Assembly (NCBI GenBank): GCA_964384965.1
Contig: CAYLLR010000019.1
Span: forward strand, 1 to 13,714
From: GW2011-AR1 sp964384965
GTDB lineage: Archaea > Nanobdellota > Nanobdellia > Pacearchaeales > GW2011-AR1
Length of the DNA: 13,714 nt
Reading direction: 5' to 3'
Each line of letters starts with the position of its first letter. The first letter of the stretch is position 1. The translations under genes were made by a program, and so were the position numbers. The notes under the pieces were generated by a model that was not told the origin of the DNA, did not search any database, and was given only the letters and a program-made list of their open reading frames with translations. Below are positions 1 through 6,009 of this stretch, piece by piece.

Positions 1-72
1 CGAGATAGTTTGTTCAGATTGTTTAGTTCATATTTCCGAAAGGAGATAAGATTTACTTTTAAGCTTTTTTAG
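1..72 (+). other. Left edge: possible 3' end of an upstream plus-strand gene
   Basis: Two plus-strand frames are open from the window edge. Frame 1 runs to TAG at 70-72 and ends in a basic, Phe-rich peptide (RDSLFRLFSSYFRKEI...). Frame 2 runs to TAA at 47-49 and contains a CxxC pair (EIVCSDCLVHISERR). Either could be the tail of a gene starting outside the window and convergent with the nucleotidyltransferase. The stretch is too short to choose between them. A T-run at 65-70 would suit termination of a plus-strand transcript. Confidence 0.15.
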
Positions 73-108
73 GAAACTTCCAATGAAAATCTCCCCCACC
101 CAATATTT

Positions 109-828
109 TTATTTTACTAAATAATTTAAACAATCCTCTGTAAATTTGAGAATGTTTTTAAAATCTTTTTCTTTTAATTTATGATTTAAAATCCTTTTTG
201 AATCTTCTGGGAGAGGTATTTTATCTCCATATTTTTTTTTGAACTCTTTTATAAGATCCTTTTTCTTGAAGTCCCCTTCATGAATTAACATCGCCCTAAG
301 AAATGATTTAAACTGGAAATAGGTTACAGACAATTTTTTTCTTTTATCATCAAGAGAGTTCCTTAAAAGAACCAAAACATCATGATCTAACATTTCAAAA
401 AGATGTTTATTACTTAATTTAATTTTAAGTTTGATAAAAGGATTAAACCCATAAAGAACTTTAATTCTTTTGTTAAGAGTCAAAATTTTAAGAAAGAATA
501 AATCATGAGGATTATACTTTGTTTTTAGAAATTCCTTAGAAACAAAAACAATTGTAATAAAATATTTTCCTTTTTTTGATCTATCATTAACCCCTGCAAA
601 ATCAAAAACAATTTCAGGATAAATTTTTTCAAATTTTTTAATTAGTTTTATTAAATCTAATCTTTCTTTAGAAGGAATAATTTTTTTATTTGAAATAAAC
701 ATTAAATCAATATCTTTGAATTTATTTGTATATGCCGAAGACCCAAATTCAAGAATGCTTTCTAAATTTAAAATTAATTTGCATTCTTCCAAAAAATCAT
801 TCAAAACTTTTCTGACGTCTTTTTCCAT
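109..828 (-). CDS. Small nucleotidyltransferase-fold protein with helical C-terminal region
   Basis: The protein has the signature of the DNA polymerase-beta nucleotidyltransferase superfamily near its N-terminus. A G-S pair (FGSS, about residues 29-30 from the chosen start) is followed by DID (about 39 and 41), the two metal-binding aspartates. A third candidate Asp lies in the strand IVFDF (about 76). The rest, about 150 residues, is Lys-rich and mostly helical, as in stand-alone MNT-like or HEPN-paired proteins; I do not recognise a named family. A TTG at 837 could extend the protein by three residues. I chose ATG at 826-828 because a TATA-like box lies about 25 bases upstream, matching the leaderless pattern of the window. 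There is no gene for a partner toxin or HEPN protein next to it. The substrate (protein, RNA or small molecule) cannot be inferred. Confidence 0.75.
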   Translation of the reverse strand: MEKDVRKVLNDFLEECKLILNLESILEFGSSAYTNKFKDIDLMFISNKKIIPSKERLDLIKLIKKFEKIYPEIVFDFAGVNDRSKKGKYFITIVFVSKEFLKTKYNPHDLFFLKILTLNKRIKVLYGFNPFIKLKIKLSNKHLFEMLDHDVLVLLRNSLDDKRKKLSVTYFQFKSFLRAMLIHEGDFKKKDLIKEFKKKYGDKIPLPEDSKRILNHKLKEKDFKNILKFTEDCLNYLVK

Positions 829-849
829 AAAACTCAAAGTGAAAACAAT

Positions 850-857
850 TTTATAAA
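850..857 (-). promoter_or_regulatory. TATA-like box of the 109-828 nucleotidyltransferase gene
   Basis: On the minus strand the sequence reads ATTTATAAAATT, centred about 25 bases upstream of the ATG at 828. It lies in the short gap just after the asnS stop, so this gene has its own promoter. No Shine-Dalgarno sequence precedes the start. The spacing implies a leaderless transcript. Confidence 0.6.
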
Positions 858-858
858 T

Positions 859-2145
859 CTAAGGATTAATTCTTGTTATTGTCCTTGGAAAAGGAATGGC
901 ATCTTTTATTGTATTAAAACCACAAACCCAGGCTACGAATCTTTCAACACCCAACCCAAAACCGGCATGAGGAATGCTTCCATATCTCCTGGAGTCCAAA
1001 TACCAATCAGAAGATCCCAAATCAATTTTAGATTTTTTCAATCTTTCCTTTATCTTCTTTAAATCAGGTTCTCTTTGGGACCCGTCAACTAATTCTCCGA
1101 TTCTCGGAGCCAAAAGATTAAAATTGGTTCCGGTTCCTGGTTTTTCCAAATCTTCGCCATGGTAAAACTTTAATAAACTTAAAGGATAGTTTGTTACAAA
1201 GACAAATTTATTATTATAATACTTAGCTAATCCCCTTTCTTCGGCAGAACCAAAATCGTCCCCATATTTTATTTTGTGATTATTTTTCTGTAAAACTTTT
1301 ATTGCTTCTTCATAAGTAATCTTTTTAAAGGGGGTTTTTATTTTTCTAAGTTCTTTGATGTTAGCCCCTAAAATTTTAAGTTCTCTTAAATTATCTTTAA
1401 GAACTTTTTTTATTGCGTAAGAGATACACCCTTCAACAATTTTCATGTCATCTTTTAAATCCATCCATGCTCCTTCAACTTCAAAGTGCCAAAATTCAGT
1501 AACGTGCCAAGGAGTTTTAGATTTTTCAGCCCTAAATGAAGGAGCCATTGCATAAGCTTTTTCTAGTGCGCTAATAAAATTCTCAGCATAAAATTGCCAA
1601 GATTGGGTCAAATAGGCTTTCTTACCAAAATATTTCAATTCAAATGTCTCAGATCCTCCTTCGCTGGTTGCCCCACTTATAGAAGGAGCCTCGACTTCAA
1701 TAAAACCCAATTTTCTTATATATTCATGTAGTGCAAACATTATTGTGCTTCTTATTTTCAAACTTGCAATCATTTTCTGACTTCTAAGCCATAAATGTCT
1801 CCTATCTCCAAGAAGTTCTTCATTCAAATCTTTGTTAATTGGAAAATCTTCAGCGACGTGGATAATCTTTATTTTTTCAACAGAAATCTCATAACCCGTG
1901 GGAGCTCTTTTCTCTTTTTTAATAGTTCCTTCAATTTCTACCGAACTTTCAATCTTTAAACCATCAATTTCTTTCCATTGCTTTTCGAATTTTTCGCGGA
2001 ATAAAACACACTGAATAATTTCTGTTGAATCTCTAAGAACAACAAATTTTATTTTATTATTTCCTCTTTCTCGGTAAATCCATCCCCGCACCGCTACCTT
2101 TCCTGAGCCTTTTTTTATCGCTTGGGAGATTGATAGGAAGTTCAT
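859..2145 (-). CDS. asnS: Asparaginyl-tRNA synthetase (archaeal type)
   Basis: This class IIb synthetase charges tRNA(Asn) with asparagine. The N-terminal OB-fold anticodon-binding domain spans about residues 14-100 (GWIYRERGNN...). It distinguishes the protein from the AsnRS-like asparagine synthetase, which lacks that domain. The catalytic domain starts with RRHLWLRSQK (115-124). It has motif 1 around GFIEVEAP (147-154), motif 2 FRAE (204-207) followed by TEFWHFEVEGAWMD (216-229), which is diagnostic of AsnRS rather than AspRS, and motif 3 GFGLGVER (395-402). The length of 428 is normal for archaeal AsnRS. One oddity: the Arg that usually precedes His in the motif 2 loop (RRHLTEF in Pyrococcus) is Trp213 here (TPWHVTEF). 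The start is ATG with no Shine-Dalgarno; a TATA-like box sits about 25 bases upstream. The next gene upstream on this strand is aspS. Confidence 0.95.
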   Translation of the reverse strand: MNFLSISQAIKKGSGKVAVRGWIYRERGNNKIKFVVLRDSTEIIQCVLFREKFEKQWKEIDGLKIESSVEIEGTIKKEKRAPTGYEISVEKIKIIHVAEDFPINKDLNEELLGDRRHLWLRSQKMIASLKIRSTIMFALHEYIRKLGFIEVEAPSISGATSEGGSETFELKYFGKKAYLTQSWQFYAENFISALEKAYAMAPSFRAEKSKTPWHVTEFWHFEVEGAWMDLKDDMKIVEGCISYAIKKVLKDNLRELKILGANIKELRKIKTPFKKITYEEAIKVLQKNNHKIKYGDDFGSAEERGLAKYYNNKFVFVTNYPLSLLKFYHGEDLEKPGTGTNFNLLAPRIGELVDGSQREPDLKKIKERLKKSKIDLGSSDWYLDSRRYGSIPHAGFGLGVERFVAWVCGFNTIKDAIPFPRTITRINP

Positions 2146-2166
2146 ACTAATTCTAAGATTAAATTG

Positions 2167-2175
2167 TTTAAAAAA
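2167..2175 (-). promoter_or_regulatory. TATA-like box of asnS
   Basis: Minus-strand TTTTTTAAA is centred about 25 bases before the asnS ATG at 2145. No Shine-Dalgarno sequence is present, so a leaderless mRNA is expected. Confidence 0.5.
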
Positions 2176-2187
2176 TGTTTCTAAAGG

Positions 2188-2369
2188 ATGGAAAAGAATC
2201 TTCTTTCTTTACTCTTTTCAAAAGAAATAGATGCTGAAGAATTTTTAATATTCGGAGATATAAATATCTTTTTAAATAAGGTCCAGATACGGATAGATTG
2301 AATAATTTATTATTAGAATTTGAAATTATTAGAGGACTAAATAGAATAAACATTAATTGTTTTAAATAA
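2188..2369 (+). pseudogene. Doubtful small reading frame broken by one frameshift
   Basis: This fills the gap between asnS and aspS on the opposite strand. An ATG at 2188 opens 37 codons (MEKNLLSLLFSKEIDAEEFLIF...) ending at TGA 2299-2301. From about 2280 a second frame, one base back, continues as GPDTDRLNNLLLEFEIIRGLNR... to TAA 2367-2369, four bases before the aspS stop. Adding one base in the run AATAAGGTCC (about 2275-2284) would join them into a protein of about 60 residues. The composition looks coding-like, but AT-rich random sequence also gives Lys/Ile/Phe/Leu-rich frames, there is no Shine-Dalgarno, and the TATA spacing (about 19) is wrong. It could be a decayed gene, a sequencing error in a real small gene, or chance. 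Confidence 0.2.
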
Positions 2370-2372
2370 TCT

Positions 2373-3635
2373 TTAAGGAGTCAACCTCCTTCTATCTCGA
2401 GGAAATAAAGTAACTTCCCTAATATTTTCAAAACCAAGTATGGCTTGACTAAGTCTTTCTAAACCAATACTCCAGCCTGCGTGCATAGGAGCACCATATC
2501 TAAAAGCATCTATATACCATTCAAAATCTTTAGGTTTCAAACCTTTAGATTTTAATTGTTTAATCAAAATTTCTGGAATGTGAACACGCTGTCCCCCAGA
2601 GCTAATTTCTAACCCTCCATAAAGAGCATCGAAACCTCCAGATATTTTGTCATTCTTAGGCCAAATATAAAACGGTTTAATTGTGGTGGGCCATTCATAT
2701 GTGAAAATGATTGTATCTTTAAATAAATCACAAAGCTTTCTCTCAGCTTCGGGTTCAAAATCATCCCCTATTTTCATCTTAAATCCATTTTTATTTAGAA
2801 TTTTAATTGCATCCAAATATTTCAAATATTTTGATTTTGGGATTTTTAATTTAATTCCCAATAAATCTAATTCTTTTTTGCATTCTTTTAAGATTTTTTT
2901 AACAATAAACTGAATAACTTCTTCTAAGTATTTCATCACAATCATGTCATCTGCAAAACCAACTTCAATATCCATCTGTCTTATTTCATTAATATGGCGG
3001 GGCGTATTGTGTTTTTCTGCCCTCCAAATTGCACCCGTTGAAAAGACCTTTTCCAATGAAATTGCCATCAATTGTTTGTATAATTGGGGAGATTGAGCAA
3101 GATAAGCATCTTTTTCAAAATATTTTATTTTAAATAAATCTGTTCCTCCTTCGGTGGATGTTGCAATAATTGCAGGAGGTTGAATTTCCATAAAATTTTT
3201 ATCATAAAAAAATTCTCTAAATCCATTGATTATACAGGACTGAATTTTAAAAATTGCTTGAATTTTTGGTTTTCTGATATCCAAAGACCGACTATCAAGA
3301 CGTTTAGATAATTCGGTGGTAGTGGATTTTTCATTTATGTGAATGGGCAATTTTTCAGCTTTGTTTAGAATTTTTAACTCTGAAACTTCTATTTCTAAAT
3401 TATCAAGAGCAAATTCCGAATTAACTTTCGCCCATTTAACTTTTCCTTTGAGTTCGACGACGGATTCTAAACTTAAATCATTCAGTTCAAATCCCCTAAC
3501 AATACATTGTACAATTCCAGTCATATCCCGAACGAGTAAAAAATTTAGGTTGGAAAGTTCACGGATTTCATAAACCCATCCTTTAATCAAAACTTCTTTT
3601 CCTATTTTCAAATCTTGGATATAGGTTCTTTCCAT
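2373..3635 (-). CDS. aspS: Aspartyl-tRNA synthetase (archaeal/eukaryotic type)
   Basis: This class IIb synthetase charges tRNA(Asp). The OB-fold anticodon-binding domain covers about residues 12-92 (IKGWVYEIREL at 17-27). The catalytic domain has the AspRS sequence ATSTEGGTDLF (158-168), QSPQLYKQ (181-188), motif 2 RAEKHNTPRH (205-214) with both Arg and His kept, EISSGGQR (343-350), motif 3 GWSIGLER (387-394) and the typical end FPRDRRRLTP. The length of 420 and absence of a GAD insertion are normal for archaeal AspRS. The position that separates Asp-only enzymes (Trp26 in Thermococcus) from Asp/Asn enzymes (His) is Tyr22 here, so specificity cannot be read off directly. A separate AsnRS gene next door argues for a discriminating enzyme. 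The start is ATG without Shine-Dalgarno, with a TATA-like box about 25 bases upstream. Confidence 0.95.
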   Translation of the reverse strand: MERTYIQDLKIGKEVLIKGWVYEIRELSNLNFLLVRDMTGIVQCIVRGFELNDLSLESVVELKGKVKWAKVNSEFALDNLEIEVSELKILNKAEKLPIHINEKSTTTELSKRLDSRSLDIRKPKIQAIFKIQSCIINGFREFFYDKNFMEIQPPAIIATSTEGGTDLFKIKYFEKDAYLAQSPQLYKQLMAISLEKVFSTGAIWRAEKHNTPRHINEIRQMDIEVGFADDMIVMKYLEEVIQFIVKKILKECKKELDLLGIKLKIPKSKYLKYLDAIKILNKNGFKMKIGDDFEPEAERKLCDLFKDTIIFTYEWPTTIKPFYIWPKNDKISGGFDALYGGLEISSGGQRVHIPEILIKQLKSKGLKPKDFEWYIDAFRYGAPMHAGWSIGLERLSQAILGFENIREVTLFPRDRRRLTP

Positions 3636-3655
3636 AGAAAAAGGAATCTAGGGAG

Positions 3656-3664
3656 ATTTTTAAT
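3656..3664 (-). promoter_or_regulatory. TATA-like box of aspS
   Basis: Minus-strand ATTAAAAAT is centred about 25 bases before the aspS ATG at 3635. A second TATA-like stretch (AATATAAAT on the minus strand, 3692-3700) would start transcription about 35 bases before the ATG instead. The first fits the leaderless spacing seen elsewhere in the window. Confidence 0.5.
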
Positions 3665-3785
3665 GTTTTCTGTATGGAAATTAATTAAAAATATTTATAT
3701 TCCCCTTTTTAATGATGAAAATATTTCCGAGGAGAGGGTTGTGATAAAGGATTTTTCTTCCCAAAAGATTAACTGGACAAATTAA
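3663..3785 (+). CDS. Doubtful 40-residue reading frame in the aspS-gatE gap
   Basis: An ATG at 3663 opens 40 codons ending at TAA 3783-3785. The peptide begins MFSVWKLIKNIYIPL and ends SSQKINWTN. A GGGAG run at 3651-3655, seven bases before the ATG, could serve as a Shine-Dalgarno sequence; that would be unusual here, where most genes are leaderless. The frame overlaps the aspS promoter on the other strand. I recognise no family. In sequence this AT-rich a 40-codon frame can easily arise by chance, so this is a candidate only. The rest of the gap to 3853 shows nothing convincing. Confidence 0.2.
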   Translation: MFSVWKLIKNIYIPLFNDENISEERVVIKDFSSQKINWTN

Positions 3786-3853
3786 CCTATTTATTCGAGA
3801 GTTATTTTGGGAGGATGAAATATAAATAAATCTAACTATTTAGGTTTATTGAT

Positions 3854-5290
3854 TTATTTAATAAGTTTTTCAATAATTTCCATTGCTTCTTTCCCACTAA
3901 TCGTTTCTTTCATCTCTTTCATAACCATTCCCATATATGCATTGAGACTAAGTCCTGGTTTTTCGTTAATAATCTTTAAAATTTCTTCTTCAATTCCAAC
4001 CAAATCTTTTTTGCCCAATTTCATTGCATCTTTTATTGGGATTCCTGAAATGATTTTTTCTAAAACACTTTTGACGTTCCTTTCCGAAATTTTTTCCCTA
4101 TAAACCCCATCAAGAATAGAAATAAGCACATCTTTTGTTAAGATTTTTTCAATTTCTTCAAGAGGTTTTTTCTTCCTTCTTGCTAATTCCCGGGGAAAAA
4201 CGACCAATAATTTAGCTATTAAATTGGGATTTCCATTAATCTCATAAAGTTCTTTATATTCTTCAAATTTCTTATTTTTGAAAATCATTTTTATCATTTC
4301 CTCACCCAGCCCTTGATTTTTCAATTCTTTTTTAATTTCAGTTCTTAATTTCGGAAGATTTTTTTTGGTTTTATTTATAAAATCTCTTGAAATATGTAAC
4401 AAGGGTAAATCTGTTTCGGGATACATTCTTGAAGAGCCAGGCATAGGTCTCAAAAATTTGGTTTTTCCGTCGGGAAGACAATTTCGAACTTCACTTTCAT
4501 TTTTCTTTCCCTTGTCTAAAAAATTCTTTTGTCTTAAAACTTCAATCTCAACACATTTTTCCATAATCTTGGGGTCTTGAAAACCCTTTATTTCAACCCT
4601 ATTGCTCCCTTCAATTGAAATATTTAAATCTTGTCTAATTGTTCCGATTCCTCTTTTTACTTTTGTGCTTCTCAAAATGTCTCCAATTTTTAATGCAGCT
4701 TCTTTAACCTGAGAGGGAGATTTCAAATCGGGATCTGTTGCAATCTCTACTAAAGGAATTCCTAACCTGTCCAGCCTGTATGTGGTAGATTTTTCATTTG
4801 ATTCAATGATTCTTGCAGAATCTTCCTCCAAATAAATTGAATTAATTCCAACTCTTCCTTCAGAAGTTTCAATATATCCTCCATAACCGATTAAAACGGT
4901 TCTTTGAAATCCAGAGGTATTAGAGCCATTAATAATTGTTTTTCTCATAATCTGAGAAATGGGAAAAATTTTGCAATTTAAAAGTAAAGAAATTTCGAGG
5001 GCAATTTTTAAAGCATCTTTATTTATCTCGTGTGGAGGTTCTTCATCGGATTCAACTAAACAGGAGGTGTCATAAGTTTGGTAAAGATATTTTTTTTTCT
5101 GCTCTGCCTGGAATTTTGCAGCAATATCTACCTTTCCCGACTCTCCGGAAACAAAGTGCAAACTTCTTTCAAAAACATTTTTTGGCTTATCACTTCTTAA
5201 AATAGAAGGACAGTCACAAAAAAGTTTGTGTGTATCTAACTGTTGATGAATTTCAAGCCCTGCTTTAAAACCTATTTTTTTATAATTCAT
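3854..5290 (-). CDS. gatE: Glutamyl-tRNA(Gln) amidotransferase subunit E, lacking the GAD domain
   Basis: GatE works with the amidase GatD to convert Glu-tRNA(Gln) to Gln-tRNA(Gln), the only route to glutaminylation in most archaea. It phosphorylates the tRNA-bound Glu and receives ammonia from GatD. The cradle domain is clear: GLEIHQQLDTHKLFC (11-25), YDTSCLVESDEEPPH (73-87), MRKTIINGSNTSGFQRT (115-131), LEEDSARI (154-161), TYRLDRLGIPLVEI (170-183), TIRQDLNISI (217-226) and VEIKGFQD (232-239). These are GatE rather than GatB signatures. The C-terminal YqeY-like helical and tail domains run from about 300 to 478. GatE is normally about 600-635 residues because an AspRS-like GAD domain of roughly 130 residues is inserted before the LPDG...RPMPGSSRMYPETD segment. 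Here the two flanks are joined by only about 10 residues (260-270), so the GAD domain is absent. No gatD lies in the window. Confidence 0.93.
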   Translation of the reverse strand: MNYKKIGFKAGLEIHQQLDTHKLFCDCPSILRSDKPKNVFERSLHFVSGESGKVDIAAKFQAEQKKKYLYQTYDTSCLVESDEEPPHEINKDALKIALEISLLLNCKIFPISQIMRKTIINGSNTSGFQRTVLIGYGGYIETSEGRVGINSIYLEEDSARIIESNEKSTTYRLDRLGIPLVEIATDPDLKSPSQVKEAALKIGDILRSTKVKRGIGTIRQDLNISIEGSNRVEIKGFQDPKIMEKCVEIEVLRQKNFLDKGKKNESEVRNCLPDGKTKFLRPMPGSSRMYPETDLPLLHISRDFINKTKKNLPKLRTEIKKELKNQGLGEEMIKMIFKNKKFEEYKELYEINGNPNLIAKLLVVFPRELARRKKKPLEEIEKILTKDVLISILDGVYREKISERNVKSVLEKIISGIPIKDAMKLGKKDLVGIEEEILKIINEKPGLSLNAYMGMVMKEMKETISGKEAMEIIEKLIK

Positions 5291-5310
5291 TCTAATTGGA
5301 AAAAGAGAAG

Positions 5311-5322
5311 ATTATTTATTAA
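5311..5322 (-). promoter_or_regulatory. TATA-like box of gatE
   Basis: Minus-strand TTAATAAATAAT is centred about 26 bases before the gatE ATG at 5290. No Shine-Dalgarno sequence. It forms one half of a divergent promoter region with the DUF1003 gene at 5384. Confidence 0.5.
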
Positions 5323-5354
5323 TCTGGTGGTTTTCAAATCCTTCTAACAAAAAC

Positions 5355-5362
5355 TTTATAAT
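5355..5362 (+). promoter_or_regulatory. TATA box of the DUF1003 gene
   Basis: TTTATAAT is centred about 25.5 bases before the ATG at 5384. This spacing supports that ATG over the ATG at 5379, which reads straight into a stop after two codons. Confidence 0.65.
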
Positions 5363-5383
5363 AGAATTTAACTCATAAATGAA

Positions 5384-5785
5384 ATGAACAAAGATAAAAA
5401 GAAGAAAAATTTAAAAACCATTGTTCATCCGAACAAACTTCCAAGAACATTTGGTCAAAAAACGGCGGACCTAATGACTAAGTGGGCTGGGAGTTGGACA
5501 TTTATAATTTCATTTGCAGTTATTTTAGTTCTTTGGGTCCTCCTAAATACTTCCTGGATTATTTTTGGAACTGTGTGGGATCCACGTCCATTTATCCTTT
5601 TAAACTTGGTTCTTTCAACTCTTGCAGCATTTCAAGCTCCAGTAATTTTGATGAGTCAGAATCGTGCTAGCGAAAGAGATAGGTTAAGGGCAGAATATGA
5701 TTATGCTGTAAATCGAAAAGCAGAAAGAGAGATTCAGGAAATAAAAAAGTTAATTTCTAGGGTGGATAAAAAGATAAGGAAATAA
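5384..5785 (+). CDS. DUF1003 family membrane protein
   Basis: I assign this to the DUF1003 family from its characteristic pattern: FGQKTADLMTKWAGSWTFI (23-41), Trp51 and Asn55 in the first membrane segment, WDPRPFILLNLVLSTLAAFQAP (65-86), MSQNRASERDR (90-100), then DY..N.KAE.EI (106-118). Two membrane segments are visible, about 38-61 and 69-90. The N-terminal 30 residues are very basic and presumably cytoplasmic; the C-terminal 40 residues form a charged helix, probably coiled coil. The length of 133 is short, near the family's core, because bacterial members often carry an extra N-terminal domain. Its function is not established; family members are found across bacteria and archaea. It is monocistronic, divergent from gatE and followed by a T8 run. 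Confidence 0.85.
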   Translation: MNKDKKKKNLKTIVHPNKLPRTFGQKTADLMTKWAGSWTFIISFAVILVLWVLLNTSWIIFGTVWDPRPFILLNLVLSTLAAFQAPVILMSQNRASERDRLRAEYDYAVNRKAEREIQEIKKLISRVDKKIRK

Positions 5786-5792
5786 AAAATAA

Positions 5793-5800
5793 TTTTTTTT
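5793..5800 (+). terminator. Oligo-T terminator after the DUF1003 gene
   Basis: A run of eight T starts eight bases after the stop codon. Archaeal RNA polymerase terminates at such runs without needing a hairpin. Confidence 0.5.
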
Positions 5801-5854
5801 GAGTCAAATCATAAGTCATTTAAATTAAATATCCAAAGGATTTCCAAAAGTTAA

Positions 5855-5883
5855 AATTCCTCCAAAAATTTAGAGGGGGAATT
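5855..5883 (+). repeat. Inverted repeat (hairpin) between DUF1003 and polB
   Basis: AATTCCTCC (5855-5863) can pair with GGGGGAATT (5875-5883): nine pairs including one G-U, with an 11-base loop. No T-run follows, so it is not a bacterial-type terminator for the plus strand. Function is unknown; it could be a protein-binding site or part of an untranslated RNA. Confidence 0.35.
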
Positions 5884-5906
5884 AAAGGGTAAATCAGTCA
5901 TAATTA

Positions 5907-5915
5907 TTTATAAAT
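5907..5915 (+). promoter_or_regulatory. Unassigned TATA-like box upstream of polB
   Basis: TTTATAAAT is a strong TATA-like match, but no start codon lies 24-26 bases downstream. Transcription from it would start near 5936. That would give polB a second transcript with a leader of about 74 bases, or produce a short untranslated RNA. It may also be chance in AT-rich DNA. Confidence 0.25.
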
Positions 5916-5944
5916 TAGGAGTGGTTGGTCTTCAAGATTGTTCA

Positions 5945-5960
5945 AATTTAGTCCTAAATT
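5945..5960. promoter_or_regulatory. Palindrome upstream of the polB promoter
   Basis: AATTTAG-TC-CTAAATT is a perfect inverted repeat with seven-base arms, ending about 21 bases before the polB TATA box. It has the size and symmetry of a dimeric regulator site. No regulator gene is present in the window. Confidence 0.3.
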
Positions 5961-5980
5961 CTAAAAGTATTAATAAAAAA

Positions 5981-5988
5981 TATAAAAA
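5981..5988 (+). promoter_or_regulatory. TATA box of polB
   Basis: TATAAAAA is centred 25.5 bases before ATG 6010 and 31.5 before the in-frame ATG 6016. The spacing favours 6010 as the start of a leaderless message. Confidence 0.6.
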
Positions 5989-5999
5989 GTCTATTAGAC
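5989..5999. promoter_or_regulatory. Palindrome between the polB TATA box and start codon
   Basis: GTCTA-T-TAGAC is a perfect odd palindrome with five-base arms, directly after the TATA box. A protein bound here would block transcription initiation, the usual position of archaeal repressor operators. The arms are short, so chance is possible. Confidence 0.3.
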
Positions 6000-6009
6000 A
6001 ACTTGTAAT

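Noticed and set aside
27..99. Minus-strand GTG frame of 23 codons downstream of the first nucleotidyltransferase.
   Set aside because: Too short, with a rare start codon and no promoter or family match.
859..2145. AsnRS-like asparagine synthetase instead of a true AsnRS.
   Set aside because: The N-terminal OB-fold anticodon-binding domain is present, which the synthetase-derived paralogue lacks.
2168..2353. Minus-strand 61-codon frame in the asnS-aspS gap.
   Set aside because: It has no family resemblance or promoter at the usual distance, and looks like the complement of the plus-strand frames at 2188-2369.
3712..3775. Possible C/D box guide RNA: ATGATGA (3712-3718) matches box C and GTGATAA (3741-3747) resembles box C'.
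   Set aside because: No CTGA D box at a suitable distance (only CTGG at 3772, about 24 bases after C'), and the candidate D' CCGA is too close to C. The nearest TATA-like box would start transcription inside the C box.
3854..5290. Reading the 478-residue amidotransferase subunit as GatB, whose usual length it matches.
   Set aside because: The internal blocks YDTSCLVESDEEPPH and MRKTIINGSNTSGFQRT are GatE-type; the short length is due to the missing GAD insertion.
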